A stretch of DNA of 64,000 nucleotides, from positions 4,418-68,417 of the forward strand of contig NZ_CAMIHB010000022.1 of assembly GCF_946221635.1 (NCBI RefSeq), given 5' to 3'. The stretch comes from an uncultured Rhodoferax sp. (lineage in GTDB: Bacteria > Pseudomonadota > Gammaproteobacteria > Burkholderiales > Burkholderiaceae_C). The stretch's first letter is position 1, and each line of letters starts with the position of its first letter. This document shows positions 8,284-19,919 of this stretch, piece by piece. The position numbers and the translations under genes were made by a program. The notes under the pieces are model-generated. The model worked only from the letters and a program-made list of their open reading frames with translations. It was not told the origin of the DNA and ran no database searches.

Positions 8284-10728
8284 ATGAATTTTGGGCACGG
8301 GGCGTTGCGTGTTGTTCTCTGGCTGGCAGCGCTGCTGTGGAGTGCAGGCTCCATGGCCGCGCCCCTGGCGGTGGACTACCGCTGCGATGCCTTCGTCATG
8401 CCCCAAGTCCTGGAGGCGGAGGCGGGCTGGACCCAAGCCCCTGATGGCAAGGTACCCGTAGGCAGCCAAAGCCAGCCCTGCTGGATACGGATTGCCCAGT
8501 TGCCGCCCGGGGAGTCGCTGGGAACGTCCGACTGGCTGTCATTTGCCGATCTCAATGTCCAGCGCGTGGACATCCGTCTGTTCGATGCCAAAGGCAGGCC
8601 TCTGGGCCAGGCCCTGCGTTTGGGGCAAAGCAGCGGAGCGCTGGTCACGGGGCTGCGTGCCATCTTCACTCCCAGTCCGCAGGCGGTATTTCCCCTCTAT
8701 GCGCAGTTTGCGCCGCCCGTGGGGGTTCTGGCTTATCCGGGGTTGGCGCATGAGCTGCTGGTCGAATCCGTTCAGGCTGAGACCAGCTTGCGCGATGAGC
8801 AGGGGGTGGACCTGCTCAACCAGAGCGGAGCCATTTTCCTCTTCACCACGGCACTGGTGGCGCTGTTTTTCTGCGTAGCCCTGCGGGACTGGAACTACGG
8901 TATCTACGCGCTCTACGCCACCCTGCAGTCGATCACGATCTTTACCAAGAGCGGGCTGCCGTTTGTGCTCGATGCCCAGTCCACGCTCTGGCTCAATGCC
9001 TGGATCTTCAATTACCTGGTGGGCGTCCTCTCGGTACTGCTCAGCGTGCGCTTTGGGCGCTTCCGGGTGCACAGCCCCAGGACAGCCAAGGTGGCCTACG
9101 GTGTGGCCACCGTGTTCCTGCTGCTGATCCCGCTGCACTACCTGTTGCCTGCGCTGGCCGGTGTCCTGATTTACCTCGTGGTGCCCTTGCACTTCCTGGT
9201 GCTGCTGACTGGCAACTGGCGAGGCTGGCGTGCAGGCGAGCGGGGGTGCGGCATTCTGTTGCTGGGCATGACGCCCATTGCAGCGTACTGGCTTACCTAT
9301 CTGCTCTACAGCGTCGTATTGCGCGAGCCCATGCCTTCGGCACTGGCGCTGGGATCGCCCTTTGATTTCGTGCGTACGCTGCTGCTGCCCATCGCCTTTT
9401 GTTACGGCATTGCAGACCGCACCCTGAGCCTGCAACGCGAAACCGCGCGCATGGCGCGCTTTGACCCGCTCACCGGTCTGCTCAACCGCGAAGGTGCGCG
9501 CCAGTACGGCCAGTTGCGCATCGACGAAGGCCAGCGGCCCGTGGCCCTGATGCTCAACGTGGAGCGCTTCCACGCCATCAACGAAACACTGGGCCCCGAG
9601 CTGGGAGACCGCATCCTGCAGGAGACGGGGCGCCGTCTGCAATTGGTGTGCAGCGAACACGTCACCGCGCGCGTGGGCCGCATGCATGCCGACCAGTTCT
9701 GCCTGGTGTTTCCGGGCGAACTGAACCTGCCGGCGGTGCGTGAGGAGATCGAGTACGAATTCAACCGTCCAGCCGAAATCGAGGGGCAGGCGGTGGACAT
9801 TGCCTTGTCGGTCGGCGTGGCCCTGCCGAGCGGGGATACCCCCAGCATGGCGCAGCTTCTGCGCAACGCCGAGATTGCGCTGGACGCCGGCCGTGCCCAG
9901 CACCGCAACTGGCTGCACTACCAGCAGGCCATGGAAAGCAGTCGGCGCGCCGACCTGGATCTGCTTTCCGAACTCAAGCGCGGCGTGGAGGCGGGTGAGC
10001 TCCGCCTCTACCTGCAGCCCAAGGTGCGCCTGCAGGACGGTACGGTGAGTAGTGCGGAGGCACTGGTGCGTTGGGAACACCCGGTGCGTGGAATGATCCC
10101 GCCCGGCAATTTCGTGCCCTTTGCCGAAAAGACGGGACGCATCACGCTCATCACCCGCTGGGTCATGGAAGAAGCCATGCGCCTGGCCACGCGGTACCGG
10201 GTGGAGGGGCGCCCTCTGCAGATCTCGGTCAACCTTTCCATCTTCGATCTGGGGGAGGCTGGCTTTGCGGCGCGTGCTGCGGCGCTGGCACGGGACGTGG
10301 GCGTGGAGCCGGCCGACATCCGTTTCGAGATCACCGAAAGCGGTGCCATGGAGGACCCGGCCTACGCGCTGGAGGTCATGAACGCGCTGCGCAACAGCGG
10401 CTTCAGCCTCTCGATTGACGACTTCGGCACCGGCTATTCATCGCTGGCCTACCTGCAGAAGATGCCGGTGGCTGAGCTCAAGATCGACCGGGCCTTCGTG
10501 CGCAACGTTCGCCCCAAGACGGACGGCGCAGCCCTGCTGGAATCCACGATTGCCATGGGGCACAGCCTGGGCCTGGTGGTGGTGGCGGAAGGGGCCGAGG
10601 ACGCAGAGGAATGGGACTTGCTGACCGCCATCGGCTGCGATTACGCCCAGGGCTGGTTTGCTGCGGCGCCCATGCCCGTGGCGGAGTTCGAACGTTGGCG
10701 AGAAACCCGCTTGCCGTTTTTACGATGA
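8284..10728 (+). CDS. Membrane EAL phosphodiesterase with 7TM-DISM sensor and degenerate GGDEF
   Basis: An 814-residue cyclic-di-GMP protein. Residues 1-27 form a signal peptide ending SMAAP. An extracytoplasmic DISM-like sensor domain runs to about 175, and seven hydrophobic helices occupy about 180-376. The GGDEF domain (about 393-535) has RMHADQF in place of GG[DE]EF near residue 465 and is expected to lack cyclase activity. The EAL domain (about 560-800) is intact: AEALVRW, ISVNLSIFDL, FEITESGAM, IDDFGTGYSS, ELKIDRAFV and YAQGWFAA. The prediction is a membrane-sensed c-di-GMP phosphodiesterase. The stop is 29 bases from the giant oxidoreductase gene, so the two may be co-transcribed. Confidence 0.88.
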   Translation: MNFGHGALRVVLWLAALLWSAGSMAAPLAVDYRCDAFVMPQVLEAEAGWTQAPDGKVPVGSQSQPCWIRIAQLPPGESLGTSDWLSFADLNVQRVDIRLFDAKGRPLGQALRLGQSSGALVTGLRAIFTPSPQAVFPLYAQFAPPVGVLAYPGLAHELLVESVQAETSLRDEQGVDLLNQSGAIFLFTTALVALFFCVALRDWNYGIYALYATLQSITIFTKSGLPFVLDAQSTLWLNAWIFNYLVGVLSVLLSVRFGRFRVHSPRTAKVAYGVATVFLLLIPLHYLLPALAGVLIYLVVPLHFLVLLTGNWRGWRAGERGCGILLLGMTPIAAYWLTYLLYSVVLREPMPSALALGSPFDFVRTLLLPIAFCYGIADRTLSLQRETARMARFDPLTGLLNREGARQYGQLRIDEGQRPVALMLNVERFHAINETLGPELGDRILQETGRRLQLVCSEHVTARVGRMHADQFCLVFPGELNLPAVREEIEYEFNRPAEIEGQAVDIALSVGVALPSGDTPSMAQLLRNAEIALDAGRAQHRNWLHYQQAMESSRRADLDLLSELKRGVEAGELRLYLQPKVRLQDGTVSSAEALVRWEHPVRGMIPPGNFVPFAEKTGRITLITRWVMEEAMRLATRYRVEGRPLQISVNLSIFDLGEAGFAARAAALARDVGVEPADIRFEITESGAMEDPAYALEVMNALRNSGFSLSIDDFGTGYSSLAYLQKMPVAELKIDRAFVRNVRPKTDGAALLESTIAMGHSLGLVVVAEGAEDAEEWDLLTAIGCDYAQGWFAAAPMPVAEFERWRETRLPFLR

Positions 10729-10757
10729 CTTGAAACCAATCTTCAGGGGGATACGCA

Positions 10758-13700
10758 ATGCACTGGCTGTCACACGGTGTGGAGCAATTGATTACTAGCA
10801 CGGAGAAAGAAAACTACGCACCCGAGGTGCTGGTGGTGGGCTCCGGCTATGGCGGCTCGGTGGCCGCATTGCGTTTTGCCGAACATGGTCGCAGCGTGGC
10901 CTTGCTGGAACGCGGCAACGAATACCTGGCCGGTGAGTTTCCTACTGACTTTGGGCAATTTGGCGGTTTTGTGCGTGCGGAGGTCGGGGGCAACCCGGCG
11001 CGCGGGCAGGGGGCTGCTGCCGTGGGCTACGAGGATGCCTTGTTCGACTTCCGCCTGGGGGCGCGGGCCAGCGCGCTGGTGGGCAACGGGTTGGGGGGTG
11101 GCAGCCTGATCAATGCGGCGGTCGCCCTGCGCCCGGATGCCCGGGTGTTTCAGCAGGAGGTCTGGCCGGCGGCGTTGCGTGAGTCCTCGCTGGAGGCGGA
11201 CTACGCCCTGGCCACGCAGATGCTGGAGGTGCAGTCCCCCCAGGCGCAGCGCGCGTCGCCCGCCTGCGTGCCCCAGCACACCGCCAAGTACCAGCGCATG
11301 CAGGACATGGGGCGGGCCGCTGCCGAGCGCTTTGCCAGTGCGAACCTGAAGGTCAGTACCGAAGACGTGCCCCTGGCCATCGAATTCCGCCAGGGCGCCC
11401 CCTTGAACCTGGGGCCACGTGACGCCTGCGTGGGGTGTGGCGATTGTTGCTCGGGCTGCAACCACAACGCCAAGCTCAGCCTGGACAAGACCTACCTGCC
11501 GCGGGCGGTGCAAGCGGGAGCCAGGCTGTTCACGGGTGTCAGCGTTCTCTATGTGTTGCACAAACCGGACCTGGCCCACCCTGGCCGGGATTGGGAGGTG
11601 CATTGCGTGCGCACCACTGAGCGAGGGACCTGGGAACAGTCCTTTCAGGCGCAGGAGGGGCCGCTCAATGCGGCCTATGAATTCGTGCTGCGGGCGGGCC
11701 GTGTGGTGCTGAGCGCAGGTACCTTTGGCTCCAGCGAAATTCTGCTGCGCTCGCAGACCTATGGCTTGTCCGTGGCCCATACCTGGCTGGGCAAGGGCAT
11801 CTCTGCCAACGGGGATGACTTGAGTGCGGCCTACGACATGGATGACAAGGCCAACGCCCTGGGGGAGGGCAGCGGTGCACCGCGTCCGTTGGACGACAAG
11901 GTGGGCCCTACCATCAGTGCGGTCATCCGCTTCCACGACGAGAAGGACCATACCCAAAGCACGGTCACCGAGGACGGCGGCATTCCCGGCATGCTGGGCC
12001 CCATCGTGGGCGAGATGCTGTCCACGCTGGGTGTGCTGCCGCAGCTGGCGCGCTTTGGCCTGCGCCAGACCGGGCGCTGGGATCCGCTGGTGAGCGACCC
12101 CCGCCGTACGGCGCGCAGCCTGGTGATGCTGGGCATGGGTCACGACAGCGCAACCGGAGAGGCGGGGCTGGCCCGGCCCGAGTCGCGCCTGGCCTGGTCC
12201 TGGGCCAAGGGGGCGGTGGACGCTGCGCCCGGCCTGCACCGCAGCCGCGGCACCAGCGTCGAGGCCCTGGGCGCAGAATTTTTGCCCAACCCCGCCAGTG
12301 GGGTCCTGCCCGACAAGATTGCCAGCGTGCTCAGCGGCCCCAAGGGCGATAGCGGCTGGGTTACCGTGCATCCGTTGGGGGGCTGTCGCATGGCGGCCTC
12401 GCCCACGTTGGGGGTGGTCAACCACCAAGGTCAGGTGTTCCAGCCCGATGGCTCCGTGCACAGGGGGCTCATGGTGATGGACGGCTCCGTGATTCCAGGC
12501 TCGCTGGGGGTGAACCCCTTGCTCACCATCACTGCACTGGCCGAGCGCGCCTGCCGCCTGATCCTGCAAGAGGAGCCCGCCGGTGTTCCTCTGGCCCAGG
12601 CCTTGCCGGAGCATCCACCGTTGGCGCCCACGGTCAGGGCAGAGCCGGACGCTGCGCGCGGGGCGGTGCTGGCGGAAGTCCTGCGCGGCCCCTTGCAGGT
12701 GGAGCCTGACGCGCCCATGCCGGACTGGTGGCCGCAGGGCCAGGTGGCGCCAGCCGCCGCCCTGTTTCTGGAGATGGATGTGGCCGACTGGACCCGGCTG
12801 TGGCAGGAGCCCACCCATGCCTTGCAGGCGGTGCCTGGCGAGGCGGTGGCACGCAGTCTCACGGCCTCGCGCCTGGTGATCGATCACCCCCAGGGGCCGT
12901 CACGTGTGCTGCAGGTGACGGGGGGCACGGTGCAGCTGTTTCGCGCCGCCCCCGACGGTTTTGTGGCACGGGCTTGCCGTACGGTGCGTGCCGGGTTGAC
13001 GTACTGGATTGCCCGATGGGGCCCTGACCGCACACGCCCCAAGGAAGCGGGGCAAAAGCAGCCCCTGTTGAACATGCTCTGGGATGGACTCAAGATGCTC
13101 TGGCACGCTGGCGCAGCCCGCACCTTCGACTACCGCCTCACGCTCAGCGACGGCGAGCGTAGCTGGTACCTGGAGGGCAAGAAGCTGATCCAGCCGGCCT
13201 TGAGCTGGGGGGAACTCTGGGCCTGGATGGGCAAAAAGTGGCAGCAGGGGGGCTGGCCAGCGCCGCAGCGCCGTAGCGTGTGGGACCAGCTCACCCAGCT
13301 TGACGTGCGTCTCATGCAGGCCAAGGGAGGGCGCGTCCTGGCGGCAGGTCGTCTGGCGATGGATGTGCCGGAGATGGTGCGCCGCATCGCGCCGCAGATG
13401 AAGCCTGGGCCGGATACCGTCAATGCCTTGGCCGCCTTCATCAGCTATCCGCTGGCCATCTTGCGCTACGTGGTGAGCAGCCGCATGCTGGACTTTCGCC
13501 TGCCCGACTACAAGGCCGATCTCCCTGAGACCGACCCGGCCTCCCTGCCCGACGACGGGCACTTTGAATTGACGGCGGACCAGTACCCACCCATCCGGCT
13601 ACCCGGCGGGCGCAGCGTACCGCCGGCGGCACCGGTGTGCCTGACGGTGGCCCTGCGTGCGGGTGAAGACCCGCAGGCCCTGGGCGCAGAGACCATCCGC

Positions 13701-16682
13701 ATTGGCATGGTGCGCTATGCCCAGCCGCGCGTGGAATCTGTCGTGACGGCCCAGGGCATGCGGCGCTTCAAGTCCATCATCCTGCTCAACGGCTTTGCGC
13801 AGAACACCTTGCCCTTTGTGGCCGAAGAGCTGGGCGAGCGCGCCCTGGCCGCCATGTTGTATGCGCAGGGCTGGGACGTGTGGCTGCTGGAGTACCGGGT
13901 CAGCCCCTTTCTGCGCGCCTCGGCCCGCTTGTCCAGCATGGACGATATCGGTGCCTGCGACCTGCCTGCGGCTGTCAACCATGCGCTGGGCGTACTGCAG
14001 TCCGAACGCAGTGAAGATGATTTACTGCCCGGGCAGCTCAGCGTGTTCAGCCACTGTGTGGGCTCGGCGTCCACGGCCATGTCCCTGCTGGGCGGGCACC
14101 TCATGCACGAACCGGGCAAGCCCAAGGTGGCGGCCGTGCTGTTCTCGCAGTTCCAACCCTACGTGATTGGTTCCGTCACGGCGCAGATGCGCCTGCAGGT
14201 GGCCTCGCTCATGGTCAACGCGCTGGGCCTGGAGTATGTGAACTTCGCTGCCGGAACCGCGCAGGCGGATGGTCTGCACGCACTCATGGACCGCCTGTTT
14301 GCCAGCTTCCACTACGACGAGGCCGAGCGCTGCCCGCATGAACATGACTTGCGCGTGCACCAGCCTGACAGCACTTCCTGCAAACGCATGGCGGGTTTCC
14401 TGAGTCGTTTGTTCCGGCACGACCAGCTCATTGAAAGTCAGCCCGGTCGTCCTGGCACCCACGAGAAGCTGGACCAGTACTTCGGCCGCACCAACCTGGG
14501 CGTGTTCCTGCATGGCGCCAAGTGTGTGGAGTACGAACACCTGGTGGACGCCGATGGCCAGAACATCTATGTCACCGACGAAAACGTACGCCGCTACCTG
14601 GGCATGCCCGTGATGTTGCTGCATGGCGCGGACAACGTGCTGTTTGACAAGGAATCCCTGCAGGAAACCCAGCGCCAGTTCAGTCGCGCCTTTGGTGGCC
14701 AGCGCCTGGCTACCGGGCTGGACCGCTTTCTGGTGGCTCCCGAGCACGCGCACTTTGATTGCACCATCGGCAAGCGTGCGCCCGAAGTCATCTTCTCGGA
14801 GGTGGTGGACTTCTTCAACAAGGCCCAGGCTGCCAACCTGCCCGAACCAGCCACACAAAACCGCTTGCGGGCGCGTCTGCCACGCACCGGCCCACTCAGT
14901 GGCTGGGTACGCCGCGAAGGGGCGGACACAGTGTTGCGCGTGTGGATGGAGGTGGACAATGCCCAGGCCGACACGGCCGTGTCGGCCATGACCTTGTTAT
15001 CGGTGGGACGCCAGCGCACGGTGCAGGCCTGGCCGCTGGTGAGCAGCCCGCTTGAAGGTCTGGTAGGTGTGGCCCAGGATGCCGCACCGGACCAGAGCAT
15101 CGTCTACGCCGTGGCCGACATGCGGGTGCCGGCCGATTGGCAGGGCGCCGTGACTGTGGCCATGGTGAGCCTGCACCGCATTGCAGCCGATGCCCCCAGC
15201 GAGGCGCCGGCAGCTCCACTGAACTGGCCCGAGGTGTGGGGCCAGCCACTGCGTGTGGAGGAGGTCAGCGGCAGCGCGGGACGCAGCCCGGTTCCGGCCG
15301 TGCCTGTGTCGCCAGAGGTCGCCATGGCCGATTACCGACAGACCCTGGCGCAGGCCCAAGGCGCTGCGGGGTGGGCGCTGGCCCCTACCACAGTGGCCGT
15401 GTTGCAGGCCGTAGGCCACGGGGTGCTGCAGCCGCAACCGCTGAACCTGACGCTGGCGGATGCCGTGGCCCTGCTGCGGCCGCTGGCGGCCCTGGTGCGC
15501 GAGCAGCGTGATGTAGCGCTGCGGGCCTTGCCGGGTACGCTGTCGCGCCAGCGCCGCAGCCTGCGCTGGATGCGCGACTGTGTATTGCGTTTGCGGGGTG
15601 ACTTGCTGGTTCCGTCGCGTGGTTTGCGTTTTGTGGCGGCCACCTGCCGCCACCCTGGCATTACCGAACTGGAAGCCGCACGCAGCGACCATGTGCTGCA
15701 GCAACTGGCCCAGCAGCAGCGCCAGACGCCCGCATCCTTCATGTGGATGCTGGGTGACCAGATCTACGCCGACGCACGGGCCGGCCTGGCTTCGGGCAGC
15801 TCGCCCATCGAAGCGCTGCTACCGCGCTACCGCGAGGCGTTTGCCTCGCCGGGGTTCAAACAGCTGGCCCGCAGCCTGCCGCTCTACATGGTGATGGATG
15901 ACCATGAGATTGCCGACAACTGGAGCCGTGACGAGGAGCGCCTGGGCAGCCAGCGTGCGGTGCTGGCGCGCAACGCGCTCAGCGCCTTTGCGGCCTTCCA
16001 GCGCGCCCATGGCCCGGCACCCATGGGGCCACAAGGCCATGACGGCGTGGTGTCGCATGCGGATGCGGCCTTTCTCTCGCTCAACACCCGGGTGCACCGC
16101 AGCCGCGCTCTCGGCCCGGGCCGCCGCCTTCTGGAGCCCGGCCAATGGCAGTTGCTGCAGGACTGGCTGTTGCAGGAGGATGCGCGCGGAGCCCACGCCA
16201 AGTTCATTGCCACAGGTTCGGTGCTTGCGCCAGGCCTGGAAGGGGGGCAAGGGTGGCCCTCGCCGCGCTCTACCGACAATTGGCAACTGGTGGAAACCGA
16301 GCGCCAGCGGGTGCTGGACTTCATCGCCGAGCGTCGTATCCGCAACGTGGTCTTTCTCTCGGGCGACTACCACTGCGCGGCCAGCGCCACCATCACCTTC
16401 AGCCACAGCCCGGTCAAGGCCTATGCGCTGGTCACCCCCGCGCTGCACGCGCCGCTGCGCTTTGCCAACGTCGCTGCAGGCGAGGTGCTGGCGCAGGAGA
16501 CCGTGCCCCTGCCCGGTGGCCACGCGCAGATTGCGGCCCAGGCCTGGAATGGCGATGGATGGCTGGAGTGCGAGCTTCAGCCTCTGGCGGGCGGTGGGCA
16601 GCGGCTGCGCGCTGCGTTCCGCATGCAGCGCTTTGATATGGCCGAGCCAGACCATCGGACGATGGAGTGGGAGTTGCGCTGA
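10758..16682 (+). CDS. Giant fusion: GMC oxidoreductase + alpha/beta hydrolase + PhoD-like metallophosphatase
   Basis: A 1,974-residue protein. Residues 24-600 are a GMC/cholesterol-oxidase-like flavoprotein, with FAD motif GSGYGGSVAALRFAEHG near 28, a Cys cluster CVGCGDCCSGC near 224, HPLGGCRMA near 538 and GVNPLLTITALAE near 585. Residues about 640-1000 are a linker region I do not recognise. Residues about 1004-1360 are an alpha/beta hydrolase (SIILLNGFAQ) with Cys1100 in FSHCVGSAS at the nucleophile elbow, an LLHGADNVLFD acid region and a PEHAHFD histidine region. Residues about 1623-1974 are PhoD-like with MLGDQIYAD, MDDHEIADNW and LSGDYHCAA. No signal peptide is evident. The substrate is unknown; sterol or another hydrophobic alcohol/ester is inference. 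The ATG follows a GGGGGA stretch. Confidence 0.85.
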   Translation: MHWLSHGVEQLITSTEKENYAPEVLVVGSGYGGSVAALRFAEHGRSVALLERGNEYLAGEFPTDFGQFGGFVRAEVGGNPARGQGAAAVGYEDALFDFRLGARASALVGNGLGGGSLINAAVALRPDARVFQQEVWPAALRESSLEADYALATQMLEVQSPQAQRASPACVPQHTAKYQRMQDMGRAAAERFASANLKVSTEDVPLAIEFRQGAPLNLGPRDACVGCGDCCSGCNHNAKLSLDKTYLPRAVQAGARLFTGVSVLYVLHKPDLAHPGRDWEVHCVRTTERGTWEQSFQAQEGPLNAAYEFVLRAGRVVLSAGTFGSSEILLRSQTYGLSVAHTWLGKGISANGDDLSAAYDMDDKANALGEGSGAPRPLDDKVGPTISAVIRFHDEKDHTQSTVTEDGGIPGMLGPIVGEMLSTLGVLPQLARFGLRQTGRWDPLVSDPRRTARSLVMLGMGHDSATGEAGLARPESRLAWSWAKGAVDAAPGLHRSRGTSVEALGAEFLPNPASGVLPDKIASVLSGPKGDSGWVTVHPLGGCRMAASPTLGVVNHQGQVFQPDGSVHRGLMVMDGSVIPGSLGVNPLLTITALAERACRLILQEEPAGVPLAQALPEHPPLAPTVRAEPDAARGAVLAEVLRGPLQVEPDAPMPDWWPQGQVAPAAALFLEMDVADWTRLWQEPTHALQAVPGEAVARSLTASRLVIDHPQGPSRVLQVTGGTVQLFRAAPDGFVARACRTVRAGLTYWIARWGPDRTRPKEAGQKQPLLNMLWDGLKMLWHAGAARTFDYRLTLSDGERSWYLEGKKLIQPALSWGELWAWMGKKWQQGGWPAPQRRSVWDQLTQLDVRLMQAKGGRVLAAGRLAMDVPEMVRRIAPQMKPGPDTVNALAAFISYPLAILRYVVSSRMLDFRLPDYKADLPETDPASLPDDGHFELTADQYPPIRLPGGRSVPPAAPVCLTVALRAGEDPQALGAETIRIGMVRYAQPRVESVVTAQGMRRFKSIILLNGFAQNTLPFVAEELGERALAAMLYAQGWDVWLLEYRVSPFLRASARLSSMDDIGACDLPAAVNHALGVLQSERSEDDLLPGQLSVFSHCVGSASTAMSLLGGHLMHEPGKPKVAAVLFSQFQPYVIGSVTAQMRLQVASLMVNALGLEYVNFAAGTAQADGLHALMDRLFASFHYDEAERCPHEHDLRVHQPDSTSCKRMAGFLSRLFRHDQLIESQPGRPGTHEKLDQYFGRTNLGVFLHGAKCVEYEHLVDADGQNIYVTDENVRRYLGMPVMLLHGADNVLFDKESLQETQRQFSRAFGGQRLATGLDRFLVAPEHAHFDCTIGKRAPEVIFSEVVDFFNKAQAANLPEPATQNRLRARLPRTGPLSGWVRREGADTVLRVWMEVDNAQADTAVSAMTLLSVGRQRTVQAWPLVSSPLEGLVGVAQDAAPDQSIVYAVADMRVPADWQGAVTVAMVSLHRIAADAPSEAPAAPLNWPEVWGQPLRVEEVSGSAGRSPVPAVPVSPEVAMADYRQTLAQAQGAAGWALAPTTVAVLQAVGHGVLQPQPLNLTLADAVALLRPLAALVREQRDVALRALPGTLSRQRRSLRWMRDCVLRLRGDLLVPSRGLRFVAATCRHPGITELEAARSDHVLQQLAQQQRQTPASFMWMLGDQIYADARAGLASGSSPIEALLPRYREAFASPGFKQLARSLPLYMVMDDHEIADNWSRDEERLGSQRAVLARNALSAFAAFQRAHGPAPMGPQGHDGVVSHADAAFLSLNTRVHRSRALGPGRRLLEPGQWQLLQDWLLQEDARGAHAKFIATGSVLAPGLEGGQGWPSPRSTDNWQLVETERQRVLDFIAERRIRNVVFLSGDYHCAASATITFSHSPVKAYALVTPALHAPLRFANVAAGEVLAQETVPLPGGHAQIAAQAWNGDGWLECELQPLAGGGQRLRAAFRMQRFDMAEPDHRTMEWELR

Positions 16683-16693
16683 GCCGTTTGGGC

Positions 16694-16714
16694 GCCCGGC
16701 GCTGGTCGCCGGGC
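16694..16714 (+). terminator. GC-rich hairpin after the giant fusion gene
   Basis: Perfect 8-base arms GCCCGGCG / CGCCGGGC separated by CTGGT lie 12 bases after the stop. The tract after it (TTGAGATAGG) is not T-rich, so it is a weak candidate for intrinsic termination and could instead only stabilise the mRNA 3' end. Confidence 0.35.
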
Positions 16715-16766
16715 TTGAGATAGGTCAAACTGCTGCCAAGGTGGTGGGGCAGCCTGCTTTTCAGGT

Positions 16767-16796
16767 CTTGAAATTCGCGCCGGCAGCCCCCAAGCT
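16767..16796 (+). promoter_or_regulatory. Sigma-32 heat-shock promoter of clpB
   Basis: CTTGAAA at 16767-16773 is followed after 14 bases by CCCCAAGCT at 16788-16796. The sigma-32 consensus is CTTGAAA, 11-16 bases, then CCCCATnT, so the -35 box is perfect and the -10 box nearly so. It ends 35 bases before the clpB start, which fits transcription initiating just downstream. Confidence 0.85.
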
Positions 16797-16831
16797 GGGA
16801 AGCATCCAATTATTTCGTCGCGGGAACTGCT

Positions 16832-19423
<2,592 letters not shown>

Positions 19424-19434
19424 GGAGACTGTGC

Positions 19435-19716
19435 ATGAAAGCAATATGGAATGGTGTGGTGATTGCCCAAAGCGATGACACCGTCATGGTGGAAGGCAAC
19501 CACTACTTCCCGGCCAGTAGCCTGAACCGCGACTACGTGCAGTTCAGCAACCACAAGACCAGCTGCGCCTGGAAGGGCCAGGCCAGCTACTACTCGCTGC
19601 TGGTCAACGGCGAGATGAACCCCGATGCCGTCTGGTACTACGCCGACCCCAAACCCGAGGCCGACATGGTGCGGGACCGGGTGGCCTTCTGGAAGGGTGT
19701 GCAGGTCACTGCTTAG
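19435..19716 (+). CDS. DUF427 family protein
   Basis: A 93-residue single-domain protein with the family pattern: MKAIWNGVVIAQSDDT, the VEGNHYFPASSL segment, TSCAWKGQASYYSLLV and the C-terminal DRVAFWKGVQV. DUF427 proteins have a small beta-barrel (Fe-S/nucleotide-like) fold but no settled biochemical role. The ATG follows AAGGAGA and lies only 11 bases after the clpB stop, so it probably shares the heat-shock transcript. Confidence 0.8.
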   Translation: MKAIWNGVVIAQSDDTVMVEGNHYFPASSLNRDYVQFSNHKTSCAWKGQASYYSLLVNGEMNPDAVWYYADPKPEADMVRDRVAFWKGVQVTA

Positions 19717-19723
19717 GCAGTTT

Positions 19724-19784
19724 AAGAGCAAAATCGGTGTCTAGCCCACGTCGAATGTGCGCGAACAGCTACTAATTTTGTAGC
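19724..19784 (-). repeat. Dispersed repeat, copy 3 (reverse orientation)
   Basis: TCTAGCCCACGTCGAATGTG is followed by CGCGAACAGCTACTAATTTTGTAGC. It is the reverse complement of the family consensus, with GCTAC/GTAGC arms near the right end. It lies 8 bases after the DUF427 stop. The remaining bases up to 19919 show no other feature. Confidence 0.65.
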
Positions 19785-19919
19785 GTTTTCGCGCCGGGCC
19801 AACGGGTTGGGGCTTGTAGGTCTACTCCTACACAAAGTCGGGAATCTGTCCTCTGGTTTCAAGCACGTGCGTCCGCCACACTGACGCCGTGGTTTTGAAT
19901 CACTACAGAAGGACAAATC

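Noticed and set aside
10770..12887. Long open frames antisense to the giant fusion gene (also antisense to clpB at 16577-19444).
   Set aside because: These are shadows caused by high GC codon bias; they have no start signals or domain similarity, and the sense frames carry full motifs.
15137..15511. Alternative frame inside the giant fusion gene.
   Set aside because: Low-complexity Gly/Ala/Arg composition and complete overlap with the PhoD-fusion frame.
19711..19728. ACTGC-TTAG-GCAGT hairpin after the DUF427 gene as a terminator.
   Set aside because: Five-base stem with only TTAA after it; too weak to claim.
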